A stretch of DNA of 15,565 bases from Bacillota bacterium (GTDB lineage Bacteria > Bacillota > Clostridia > Clostridiales > Clostridiaceae), in the NCBI GenBank assembly GCA_030706015.1, contig JAUZPI010000088.1, positions 1 through 15,565 on the forward strand, in the 5' to 3' direction. Of the stretch, positions 6,544 to 13,853 are shown piece by piece. Numbering within the stretch: the first letter of the stretch is position 1; each line of letters starts with the position of its first letter. The notes under the pieces are model-generated. The model saw only the letters and a program-made list of their open reading frames with translations. It had not been told where the DNA came from and searched no databases. Both the position numbers and the translations under genes were made by a program.

Positions 6544-7831
6544 TTCAAGCAGGTCAATCAATTCTTTTATGATAATTGCCGCTAAAATTACCAAGCGAAA
6601 ATATACTTCTGCGTTAGTGAGTTTATCTTTTATGGTTCTTCTCTCAATCTTGGAGTACAAGGGAATGGATATTTATGATCAAGGACATATTTTTTGTCTT
6701 GTAGTTGCTTACTCAGCCCTTATTGGAGGCTATTATCTTGGGTTATTAAATGTTATAGCTATGACAATTTTTTTAGTGGTAGACTTTATAATATCTGCAC
6801 CTGGAGCGGATGGCTATGGATTTGGCATTTTTAGAATGTTAGTATTGGCATTAAGTTTATTTTTAACTGCATATATTATTAGCCATATGAAGAATAGAAT
6901 TAAGCAACAGCAAATGGAAATACATGAGGGAAGGGAAAGATACGATAGACTTATTAAACAGAACGAGAGAATAGCTAATGATTATGAATATAATGATAAA
7001 TTGAGAAGTGAGCTTTTGGCAAATATTTCACATGAACTTAGAACACCAATAAATGTTATATTTAGTGCATTACAATTAGAGGAGGTAAAACTGAATGAAT
7101 TAAGCATAGAGATGCAAAAAGCTGTGGGAAAGTATATTCATACAATGAAACAAAATTGTTATAGGCTACTTAGGCTTATCAATAATATTATTGATGTTAC
7201 CAAGATAGGAGCGGGCTATCTGCATTTAAATAGAAGCCGGTGGGATATTGTGGGGTTGGTGGAGGGTATAACCATGTCCGTGGCTGATTATATAAAAAGC
7301 AAGTCCATAGATATTATTTTTGATACAGATGTGGAAGAAAAGAGTATAATTTGTGATGGAGAAAAAGTAGAGACAATAGTGTTGAATTTATTGTCCAATG
7401 CTGTAAAATTTACAGATGCCGGTGGGAAAATTTTTGTCAATATTCATAATGGAGACAAATATATTGACATCATTGTGAGGGATACTGGAGTAGGAATACC
7501 TGAAGATAAACTTAACATAGTTTTCGACAGATTTAAGCAGGTTGAAGGAAGTCTTTATAGGAATAGGGATGGTAGTGGTATAGGTCTTTCATTAACCAAA
7601 TCCCTTATACAACTACATGGTGGAACTATAAATGTAAAAAGCCAAGTAGGAAATGGAACAGAATTTATTGTACATCTGCCCGTTATTGAAACGGAAGGCA
7701 AATCAGTGACAAAAGAAAATGATGATTCTTTAAATTATACAGAATCTTTAATAAAGGATAATGTTGAGAAGATAAAAATTGAATTTTCAGATATATATTC
7801 ATTTGAACAAAATATAAACAAAATACACTAG
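6536..7831 (+). CDS. Membrane-bound sensor histidine kinase, orphan
   Basis: The protein has 431 residues. The N terminus has three or four hydrophobic segments (about 26-40, 52-86 as one or two spans, 99-116), resembling small membrane input modules such as the KdpD-type DUF4118. There is no sizeable extracellular sensor domain. A coiled-coil linker (118-150) leads to the HisKA box with H166 in NISHELRTP. The ATPase domain has the N box (N284, N288 in IVLNLLSNAVKF), G1 DTGVGIP (316-322), F box FDRFKQ (330-335) and G2 DGSGIGLSL (345-353). A tail of about 45 residues after the catalytic domain (387-431) has no motif I recognise. The start has GGAGGG 6 nt upstream. No response regulator gene is adjacent, so partner and signal are unknown. 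Confidence 0.93.
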   Translation: MFNSSRSINSFMIIAAKITKRKYTSALVSLSFMVLLSILEYKGMDIYDQGHIFCLVVAYSALIGGYYLGLLNVIAMTIFLVVDFIISAPGADGYGFGIFRMLVLALSLFLTAYIISHMKNRIKQQQMEIHEGRERYDRLIKQNERIANDYEYNDKLRSELLANISHELRTPINVIFSALQLEEVKLNELSIEMQKAVGKYIHTMKQNCYRLLRLINNIIDVTKIGAGYLHLNRSRWDIVGLVEGITMSVADYIKSKSIDIIFDTDVEEKSIICDGEKVETIVLNLLSNAVKFTDAGGKIFVNIHNGDKYIDIIVRDTGVGIPEDKLNIVFDRFKQVEGSLYRNRDGSGIGLSLTKSLIQLHGGTINVKSQVGNGTEFIVHLPVIETEGKSVTKENDDSLNYTESLIKDNVEKIKIEFSDIYSFEQNINKIH

Positions 7832-8044
7832 AAAGATTGAGGATTAGGTAATATAATATTAATTAGCGGCTTTATATGCTTGTGTTATTTGATGAGACGG
7901 GTATACACGGTTGATGCCCAATTGTTCGTGTGAAAATATCATTTTAGTCTGATCTAAAGGCTCTGAAGTTTAAGGCTTCAGGGCTTTCTTTATGAATATA
8001 TTTGTAATTTTTTGTAATAAAAAAGAACGATTTACAATATATGT
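7832..8044 (+). other. Intergenic region after the kinase gene, possible small RNA or 3' UTR
   Basis: TATAAT at 7852-7857 lacks a convincing -35. An intrinsic terminator lies at 7956-7992, so a transcript of about 125 nt could be made here, or the stretch is only the kinase 3' UTR. Within it, GGGTAT (7899-7904)/ATGCCC (7914-7919) and ACACG (7905-7909)/CGTGT (7927-7931) are alternative or pseudoknotted pairings. I see no credible ORF. Confidence 0.3.
7956..7992 (+). terminator. Intrinsic terminator after the kinase region
   Basis: About 12 pairs with wobbles (AAGGCTCTGAAG at 7957-7968, CTTCAGGGCTTT at 7976-7987) have a 7-nt loop and are followed by CTTTA. It separates the kinase from the fatty acid locus. 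Confidence 0.75.
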
Positions 8045-8054
8045 ATGAGAAGCA

Positions 8055-8095
8055 TTGACTGGCAGGTTTTTTTTAGGTATACTTTGATTATCAAA
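8055..8095 (+). promoter_or_regulatory. Promoter of the FabK-like gene with FabT operator
   Basis: TTGACT (8055-8060), a 17 bp spacer and TATACT (8078-8083) form a near-consensus sigma-A promoter. The perfect palindrome TTTGATTATCAAA (8083-8095) starts on the last base of the -10 and covers the expected transcription start. This matches the FabT box known from streptococci, so repression by FabT is expected. Confidence 0.9.
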
Positions 8096-8131
8096 ATACA
8101 TAATAATTTAGAATGCAAGGGAGAGGGTAAA

Positions 8132-9208
8132 ATGAAGTTACCTCTTTTAGTAATTGGGGATTTAGTAGCAAAAGTACCAATAATTCAAGGTGGTATGGGG
8201 GTAGGAGTTTCAAGATCTAGACTAGCTTCAGCAGTAGCTAATTGCGGAGGCGTAGGTATTATTTCTGGGGTTCAAATTGGATTTGACGAGCCAGATTTTG
8301 AAACGAATACTAGAGAAGCAAACATAAGAGCTCTTAGAAGACATATTAGAAAAGCAAAAGAATTAAGTCCAAAAGGAATAATAGGACTAAATCTGATGGT
8401 AGCTATTAATAACTATGAAGAATTAGCAAAGGCTGCAGTAGAGGAAGGGATAGATCTAATTGTATCTGGTGCAGGATTACCAACTGCATTACCTAAACTA
8501 GTAGAGGGATCCAATACTAAGATTGCTCCAATAGTTTCGTCAGGTAAAGGTGCAGCAGTAATAACAAGAATGTGGATCAAAAAACATAATAGATTACCAG
8601 ATCTAGTAGTGGTTGAAGGGCCACTAGCAGGAGGACATTTAGGTTTTTCATATGAGGAATTAACTTCCGACACATTAGTTGATGTGAAAGATATATTAGT
8701 GGAAGTTATCGAAGCATTAAAACCCTTTGAAGAAGAGTATGGAAAAAAGATACCAGTAGTTGCTGGCGGTGGGATTTTTGATGGTAAGGACATTGCTGAA
8801 TTTATAAAACTAGGTGCATCAGGTGTTCAAATTGCGACAAGATTTATTGCAACTGAGGAATGTGATGCAGATATTAAATTTAAAGAAGCATATGTAAATG
8901 CAAAACAAGGTGACATCCAGCTTGTTAAGAGCCCTGTGGGTATGCCTGGAAGAGCCATAAGGAATAACTTTGTTGTTCAATCAGAACAAGGAAGGACTGA
9001 AATAAAAAAATGTTATAACTGCTTAAAACCATGTAATCCTAAGACAACTCCTTATTGTATATCAAAAGCTTTAATCCAGGCTGTAAAGGGAGATGTAGAA
9101 AACGGGTTAGTGTTCTCTGGCAGTAATGGATATAAAATTGATAAGATAGTAACCGTTGAGCAATTAGTCAATGAATTGGTAACTGAAGCGGAAAGTATCG
9201 ATAAATAA
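8132..9208 (+). CDS. FabK/nitronate monooxygenase-like flavin oxidoreductase with C-terminal Cys cluster
   Basis: The 358-residue FMN-dependent TIM barrel belongs to the nitronate monooxygenase / 2-nitropropane dioxygenase family (COG2070), which includes enoyl-ACP reductase FabK. It has PIIQGGMGVGVS (16-27), SGAGLP (112-117), GGHLG with H169 (167-171), VVAGGGI (209-215) and GVQIATRF (231-238). It differs from the operon's FabK by four cysteines, C294, C297, C301 and C309 (spacing CX2CX3CX7C), which could bind a metal or Fe-S centre. The start chosen is ATG 8132 with GGGAGAGGG upstream. The open frame extends back to 8045 but would cross the promoter and operator, so that extension is not coding. 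The FabT box ties it to fatty acid synthesis. Substrate is unknown: a second enoyl reductase or a quality-control oxidoreductase are options. Confidence 0.88.
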   Translation: MKLPLLVIGDLVAKVPIIQGGMGVGVSRSRLASAVANCGGVGIISGVQIGFDEPDFETNTREANIRALRRHIRKAKELSPKGIIGLNLMVAINNYEELAKAAVEEGIDLIVSGAGLPTALPKLVEGSNTKIAPIVSSGKGAAVITRMWIKKHNRLPDLVVVEGPLAGGHLGFSYEELTSDTLVDVKDILVEVIEALKPFEEEYGKKIPVVAGGGIFDGKDIAEFIKLGASGVQIATRFIATEECDADIKFKEAYVNAKQGDIQLVKSPVGMPGRAIRNNFVVQSEQGRTEIKKCYNCLKPCNPKTTPYCISKALIQAVKGDVENGLVFSGSNGYKIDKIVTVEQLVNELVTEAESIDK

Positions 9209-9252
9209 CTTGTATAAAATTACAAAGGTTGTTAAATTTTACCTTGAATATA

Positions 9253-9309
9253 TTGACAACCTAGTAATTTTTTTATATGCTTTGATTATCAAAATATTTG
9301 ATTATCAAA
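9253..9309 (+). promoter_or_regulatory. fabT operon promoter with two tandem FabT operators
   Basis: TTGACA (9253-9258), a 17 bp spacer and TATGCT (9276-9281) form a sigma-A promoter. Two perfect copies of TTTGATTATCAAA lie at 9281-9293 and 9297-9309, with centres 16 bp apart; the first starts on the last base of the -10. The -35 also forms the 3' arm of a 9-pair inverted repeat (9227-9235/9253-9261) followed 6 nt later by seven T, possibly a weak terminator for the upstream gene. Confidence 0.92.
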
Positions 9310-9332
9310 ATTAAAAAGTGATGGTGATTTCA

Positions 9333-9797
9333 TTGGATAAAACATTCAATGTTATAAATGAACTTTTGGCTGATACTTTTAATGATATTTTGTTAATAGA
9401 GCAAATGGCATTAAGCGAGGGAATGTTTAATGATATTTCTTTAACAGAGATGCATACCATAGAAGCTATTGGTATGTACGATGCTAAATCTATGTCCGAG
9501 GTAGCCGCTGATCTAAACATAACGGTCGGTACTCTTACTACAGCTATCAATAATTTAGTAAAAAAGGAGTATGTGGTAAGAGAAAGATCGGAGGAAGATA
9601 GGCGGGTTGTACAAGTTCAGCTTACCAAAAAGGGCAAGTTGGCCTATAGGGTACATGCGAAATTTCATTCAGATATGGTTAGTTCAGCTATAGAAGGACT
9701 AACTAAATCAGAAGAAGTAATTTTAGTCAATGCTTTGGAAAAACTAAATAACTTCTTTAGAGATAAATATCATCTAAAGAGTAAATTAAAGGGGTGA
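9333..9797 (+). CDS. fabT: MarR-family repressor of fatty acid synthesis, FabT
   Basis: The protein has about 154 residues. It has a MarR-type winged helix: ISLTEMHTIEAI, the helix-turn-helix MSEVAADLNITVGTLTTAINN, and the wing with EEDRRVVQVQLTKKG. This follows streptococcal FabT closely. FabT is known to repress fab genes in response to long-chain acyl-ACP, binding TTTGATTATCAAA; two such boxes lie in its own promoter and one before the FabK-like gene, indicating autoregulation. The start is uncertain. TTG 9333 is chosen because GGTGAT (9323-9328) is suitably placed and the N terminus then fits the family length, but ATG 9321 or GTG 9318 in the same frame are possible. The stop is 4 nt before fabH, so the genes are probably coupled. 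Confidence 0.93.
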   Translation: MDKTFNVINELLADTFNDILLIEQMALSEGMFNDISLTEMHTIEAIGMYDAKSMSEVAADLNITVGTLTTAINNLVKKEYVVRERSEEDRRVVQVQLTKKGKLAYRVHAKFHSDMVSSAIEGLTKSEEVILVNALEKLNNFFRDKYHLKSKLKG

Positions 9798-9801
9798 CAG
9801 T

Positions 9802-10773
9802 GTGAACAGCGTGGAGATCATAGGTTTTGGAAGTTATGCTCCTGAAAATGTTATTACTAACGATGAAATTTCTAAAATAGTTGATACTAGCGATGAATGG
9901 ATATCTACTAGATCAGGAATTAGGGAAAGAAGAATTTCTACAGGAGAAAATACTTCAGACCTTTCAATAAAGGCAGCTCTTGCTGCAATGAAAAATACCG
10001 GGGTTTCACCAGAGGAATTAGACATGATAATTGTAGCAACCTCATCTCCGGATGCATATACACCATCTACAGCCTGTTTAGTTCAAGCGGGTATCGGAGC
10101 GGTGAATGCTGAATGTTTTGATATTAGTGCAGCATGTACAGGCTTTATATATGGTCTTAGAATAGCCTCTCAATTCATTAAAACCGGAGAAGTAAAGACA
10201 GCATTAGTTATAGGCGCTGAGGTCCTTTCAAAGATACTAAACTGGGAAGATAGGTCAACATGTGTTCTCTTTGGAGATGGAGCAGGTGCTGCTATTATCA
10301 GATTGGGACAGGAAAATGGAATTATTTCTACATATACAGGTGCAGATGGCACTGGAAAAGATTCATTATATTGCCCAGCAGCACCAGTAAATAATCCTTA
10401 TATATCAGATCCAAAAATATTAAATAACACAATTTCCATGAATGGTAAAGAAGTATTTAAGTTTGCTGTTAAGGTTATGGAAAAAAGTATTGAGGAAGTA
10501 TTAAAAAAATCAGAATGCTCTATAGATAATATAAAATACATTGTGCCTCATCAGGCCAATATTAGGATAATAGAATTTGCGGCAAAGAGATTAAATCTTT
10601 CATTAGATAAGTTTTATATTAATTTAGATAGATATGGCAATACATCAGCGGCAACTATACCTACTGCTCTTGATGAAATGCTTCAGAGGGGTGTTTTAAA
10701 CAAGGGTGATAAGGTAGTTATTGTTGGGTTTGGTGCTGGGCTGACATGGGGGTCAGCGTTAATACAAATTTAA
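9802..10773 (+). CDS. fabH: 3-oxoacyl-ACP synthase III (KAS III)
   Basis: FabH starts fatty acid synthesis by condensing acetyl-CoA or a branched acyl-CoA primer with malonyl-ACP. The 323-residue protein has the Cys-His-Asn triad: C112 in SAACTGF, H250 in VPHQAN and N280 in YGNTSAA. The C-terminal GFGAGLTWG motif is typical. GTG 9802 is the start, preceded by AAAGGGGTGA, which overlaps the end of fabT. It is the first enzyme gene after the regulator, as in streptococcal and clostridial fab clusters. Confidence 0.97.
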   Translation: MNSVEIIGFGSYAPENVITNDEISKIVDTSDEWISTRSGIRERRISTGENTSDLSIKAALAAMKNTGVSPEELDMIIVATSSPDAYTPSTACLVQAGIGAVNAECFDISAACTGFIYGLRIASQFIKTGEVKTALVIGAEVLSKILNWEDRSTCVLFGDGAGAAIIRLGQENGIISTYTGADGTGKDSLYCPAAPVNNPYISDPKILNNTISMNGKEVFKFAVKVMEKSIEEVLKKSECSIDNIKYIVPHQANIRIIEFAAKRLNLSLDKFYINLDRYGNTSAATIPTALDEMLQRGVLNKGDKVVIVGFGAGLTWGSALIQI

Positions 10774-10834
10774 CTTAATAGGGTTATAATTAATTTATAA
10801 ATTAAAATTAATTTACATATAGGGGGAATTAAAA

Positions 10835-11065
10835 ATGATATTTGAAAAAATAAAAGATGTTATTATTAATCAACTTGGAGTAGAAGAGGCTGCAGTTTCA
10901 CTTGAAACATCCTTTGCGGATGATTTAGGAGCAGATTCACTAGATTTATTTCAGATTATAATGGAGTTAGAAGAAGAATTTGATGTCCAAATAGAAGATG
11001 CTGAGGGAATTAATACAGTTGGAGATGCAGTTAAGTTTATAGAAGAAAAATTGCAGGAAAAATAA
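10835..11065 (+). CDS. acpP: Acyl carrier protein
   Basis: This 76-residue acidic four-helix protein carries growing acyl chains on a 4'-phosphopantetheine attached to S35 in the motif DLGADSLDL (30-38). AGGGGGA lies upstream of ATG 10835. The 61-nt gap after fabH is very AT-rich, with repeats of AATTAATTTA. A long hairpin follows the gene, before fabK, and may let acpP be expressed more strongly than its neighbours. Confidence 0.98.
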   Translation: MIFEKIKDVIINQLGVEEAAVSLETSFADDLGADSLDLFQIIMELEEEFDVQIEDAEGINTVGDAVKFIEEKLQEK

Positions 11066-11075
11066 TTTTAAAGTA

Positions 11076-11113
11076 GTCAGATGAGTAAGGTAAAAATACC
11101 TTACTTATCTGAC
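11076..11113 (+). repeat. 17-bp intercistronic hairpin between acpP and fabK
   Basis: GTCAGATGAGTAAGGTA (11076-11092) pairs with TACCTTACTTATCTGAC (11097-11113) over 17 positions, with a single G-U and an AAAA loop. It is followed by GTCTTAATATT rather than a T run, so it is not a classic terminator. The fabK ribosome binding site begins 11 nt later. Confidence 0.85.
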
Positions 11114-11138
11114 GTCTTAATATTAGGAGGGTATTTTT

Positions 11139-12074
11139 ATGTTAAAATCAATACTTTGCGATATGATAGGAATAGAATATCCAATAATCCAAGGAGGAAT
11201 GGCTTGGATTGCTGATAGCTCATTAGCAGCTGCTGTATCAAATGCAGGAGGACTAGGAATAATTGCAGCAGCAAACGCACCTGTAGATTATGTAAGAGAG
11301 CAAATAAGAAGAACAAAAGAGCTAACAGACAAGCCTTTTGGTGTTAACATAATGCTTCTTAGCAGTAATGCAGAAGAAGTTGCAAAGATGGTTTGTGAAG
11401 AAGGAGTAAAAGTAGTTACTACAGGGGCAGGAAATCCAGGAAAGTATATAGACATGTGGAAAGAACATAACATAAAGGTTATACCTGTAGTTGCATCTGT
11501 AGCATTAGCAAAGAGGATGGAAAGAAGTGGAGTAGATGCAGTTATTGCTGAGGGCTGTGAATCAGGTGGTCACGTTGGAGAATTGACAACTATGGCGCTT
11601 GTTCCTCAGGTTGTAGATGCAGTAAGTATACCTGTAATAGCTGCAGGGGGTATAGGGGATGGAAGAGGAGTTGCTGCTGCATTCATGCTTGGTGCAGTAG
11701 GAGTTCAGGTAGGAACTAGATTTTTAGTTTCAGATGAATGTACAGTACATCAGAACTATAAAGATAAAGTTATAGCTGCAAAAGATATAGACACAGCAGT
11801 TACTGGAAGATCAACAGGGCATCCAGTTCGTGTTTTAAGAAACAAACTTACAAGACAATTTCAAATTCTAGAGAAAGAAAGAGCACCTTTAGAAGAATTT
11901 GAAAAGCTTGGTTCTGGAGCACTTCCAAGAGCAGCTCGCGATGGAGATATAGATATGGGTTCTGTAATGGCAGGACAAATAGCTGGTCTTGTATGCAAAA
12001 GACAATCTTGTAGTGAAATAATATCAGAAATGTTTGAGCAAGCTGAAAAAAGAATGAATTACGTAAATCTTTAA
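11139..12074 (+). CDS. fabK: Enoyl-ACP reductase II FabK
   Basis: FabK is an FMN-dependent, NAD(P)H-using enoyl-ACP reductase that completes each elongation cycle and replaces FabI in many clostridia and streptococci. The 311-residue barrel has YPIIQGGMAW (14-23), NAGGLGIIAA (35-44), TTGAGNP (94-100), GGHVG with H145 (143-147), PVIAAGGIGDGRG (165-177) and GVQVGTRF (188-195). Position in the operon after acpP is the same as in streptococci. AGGAGGG (11125-11131) precedes ATG 11139 by 7 nt. It is clearly related to the protein at 8132-9208 but lacks that protein's Cys cluster. Confidence 0.96.
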   Translation: MLKSILCDMIGIEYPIIQGGMAWIADSSLAAAVSNAGGLGIIAAANAPVDYVREQIRRTKELTDKPFGVNIMLLSSNAEEVAKMVCEEGVKVVTTGAGNPGKYIDMWKEHNIKVIPVVASVALAKRMERSGVDAVIAEGCESGGHVGELTTMALVPQVVDAVSIPVIAAGGIGDGRGVAAAFMLGAVGVQVGTRFLVSDECTVHQNYKDKVIAAKDIDTAVTGRSTGHPVRVLRNKLTRQFQILEKERAPLEEFEKLGSGALPRAARDGDIDMGSVMAGQIAGLVCKRQSCSEIISEMFEQAEKRMNYVNL

Positions 12075-12137
12075 TAAATAATTTGATATGGAATTCCGCA
12101 GATGAATTCTAATTTGTATGTGAATGGAGAATAAGTT

Positions 12138-13061
12138 ATGGGTAAAATTGCATTTCTTTTTGCAGGGCAAGGTGCACAATATGTAGGAATGGGCAAAGAG
12201 TTATATGAAAATGTGCAGTCCAGCAGAGCTGTTTTTGATAAAGCCGATGAAGTATTAGGTTTTTCAATAAGCAGCATTTGTTTTGAAGGAAGCAAAGAAG
12301 AATTGGATAAAACAGAAAACACTCAACCAGCAATACTAGCAACCAGCATTGCTGCTTTAAAAGCTTTGGAGGAAAAGGGAATAAAGCCAGATGTGGCTGC
12401 AGGACTTAGCCTTGGTGAATATTCTGCATTAGTATGCAGTGGGGTTTTAGGTTTTAAAGATGCAGTTAAGCTTGTTAAAAAAAGAGGAAAGTATATGCAG
12501 GAGGCTGTTCCAGAAGGAATCGGAACTATGGCTGCAATTATAGGGCTTAACCAAGAAGACATAATCAAAGTTTGCAGTGATTCTAGTTATGCTGGAATTG
12601 TGGAACCAAGTAATTTTAATTGTCCAGGACAAATAGTAATCGGCGGAGAGGTTGAAGCAGTGAAAGTAGCTTGTGAAAAAGCTAAGGAAGCTGGAGCCAA
12701 AAGAGCAATAATGCTTTCAGTTAGTGGACCTTTTCACACATCTATGCTAGTACCTGCTGCAGAAAAATTAGCTATAGAACTTCAGGATATTGATATGAGA
12801 GATTTAACTATTCCTGTAATTACAAATGTTACTGGAGACTACATATCAGATAAAACAGAGGTAAAAGAACTTTTGAGAAAACAGGTTATGAGTTCTGTGA
12901 TGTGGGAAAACTCTATAAGGAAAATGCTTGCTGATGGAGTAGATACCTTTATTGAAATTGGGCCAGGTAAAGCTCTTAGCGGATTTGTTAAGAAGATTGA
13001 CAAGACTGCTAAAATATTTAATGTAGAGAATTTAGAGACCCTAGAGAAAGTATCCCTATAG
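12138..13061 (+). CDS. fabD: Malonyl-CoA:ACP transacylase
   Basis: FabD moves malonyl groups from CoA to ACP, supplying the extender unit. The 307-residue protein has the oxyanion-site GQGAQ (10-14), the nucleophile S91 in GLSLGEYSA (89-97), R116, H200 in GPFHTSM (197-203) and IEIGPGKAL near the C terminus. GGAGA lies just before ATG 12138. The 63-nt gap after fabK contains two GAATTC palindromes that could form a small hairpin, but no terminator. Confidence 0.98.
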   Translation: MGKIAFLFAGQGAQYVGMGKELYENVQSSRAVFDKADEVLGFSISSICFEGSKEELDKTENTQPAILATSIAALKALEEKGIKPDVAAGLSLGEYSALVCSGVLGFKDAVKLVKKRGKYMQEAVPEGIGTMAAIIGLNQEDIIKVCSDSSYAGIVEPSNFNCPGQIVIGGEVEAVKVACEKAKEAGAKRAIMLSVSGPFHTSMLVPAAEKLAIELQDIDMRDLTIPVITNVTGDYISDKTEVKELLRKQVMSSVMWENSIRKMLADGVDTFIEIGPGKALSGFVKKIDKTAKIFNVENLETLEKVSL

Positions 13062-13100
13062 ATTTATAAGTGAAAGTTTGATATAAATGGAGGTATGATT

Positions 13101-13841
13101 ATGCTTAAAGGAAAAACAGCAGTAGTAACAGGAGCTAGCAGAGGAATAGGTAGAGCAATAGCTTTAAAATTTGCTGAATTAGGAGCTAATATAGTTTTAA
13201 ATTATAGAAACAGTGCAGCAGCAGTGGAAGAGGTAATGCAAGAAATTGAAGCAAAGGGTGCAAAGGTTGTAGCTGTTCAGGGAGATATAAGTGATTTTGA
13301 AGATGCTGAGAAAGTTATAAAAGCAGCAGTTGAAAATTTCGGTTCATTAGATATACTTGTAAACAATGCTGGCATTACCAAGGATGGTCTTCTTATGAGA
13401 ATGAAGGAAGAAGACTTTGATAGTGTAATAAATATTAACCTAAAAGGCGCATTTAACTGTATAAGACATGCAAGTCCTATTATGCTAAAGCAAAAAAGTG
13501 GTAGAATAATAAATATATCATCTGTAGTGGGGCTTACTGGAAACGCAGGCCAATTAAACTACGCCTCAGCAAAGGCTGGTATATTAGGAATGACTAAGTC
13601 AGCAGCTAGAGAATTAGGAAGCAGAGGAATAACTGTGAATGCAATAGCACCTGGTTTTATTCAAACTGATATGACAGAAGTTTTATCTGACAAGGTGAAA
13701 GAGAGCACTTTAAATAGCATTCCGCTTAAGAAAATGGGTGCACCAGAAGATGTTGCAAATGCAGTAGCATTTATAGCATCAGATATGGCTGCCTATATAA
13801 CAGGGCAGGTACTTAATGTTGATGGCGGAATGGTAATGTAG
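13101..13841 (+). CDS. fabG: 3-oxoacyl-ACP reductase FabG
   Basis: This NADPH-dependent short-chain dehydrogenase reduces 3-oxoacyl-ACP to 3-hydroxyacyl-ACP. The 246-residue protein has the Rossmann motif TGASRGIG (10-17), NNAG (88-91) and the catalytic tetrad N112, S141, Y154 and K158 (YASAK). PGFIQTDMT follows, and the C terminus VLNVDGGMVM is typical. ATG 13101 is chosen: GGAGG (13089-13093) is 7 nt upstream, whereas the in-frame ATG 13095 is only 1 nt from it. Confidence 0.97.
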   Translation: MLKGKTAVVTGASRGIGRAIALKFAELGANIVLNYRNSAAAVEEVMQEIEAKGAKVVAVQGDISDFEDAEKVIKAAVENFGSLDILVNNAGITKDGLLMRMKEEDFDSVININLKGAFNCIRHASPIMLKQKSGRIINISSVVGLTGNAGQLNYASAKAGILGMTKSAARELGSRGITVNAIAPGFIQTDMTEVLSDKVKESTLNSIPLKKMGAPEDVANAVAFIASDMAAYITGQVLNVDGGMVM

Positions 13842-13853
13842 GAGAGTGAAAAT

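Noticed and set aside
7892..7933. 13-codon ORF (MRRVYTVDAQLFV) after the kinase
   Set aside because: It has no Shine-Dalgarno and lies within a structured stretch; its length is expected by chance.
8045..8131. N-terminal extension of the FabK-like protein from an ATG at 8045
   Set aside because: It would run through the -35, -10 and FabT operator, has no ribosome binding site, and the family N terminus begins at 8132.
8413..8793. 126-codon open frame on the minus strand
   Set aside because: It lies fully antisense inside the FabK-like gene, has a low-complexity Ser/Thr/Pro composition and no known domain; a shadow frame.
12090..12110. Two GAATTC palindromes between fabK and fabD forming a 6-7 bp stem
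   Set aside because: The stem is short, has no T run, and can arise from two chance restriction-type palindromes.
12071..12632. Several minus-strand open frames over fabD
   Set aside because: They are antisense shadows of fabD without ribosome binding sites or recognisable domains.
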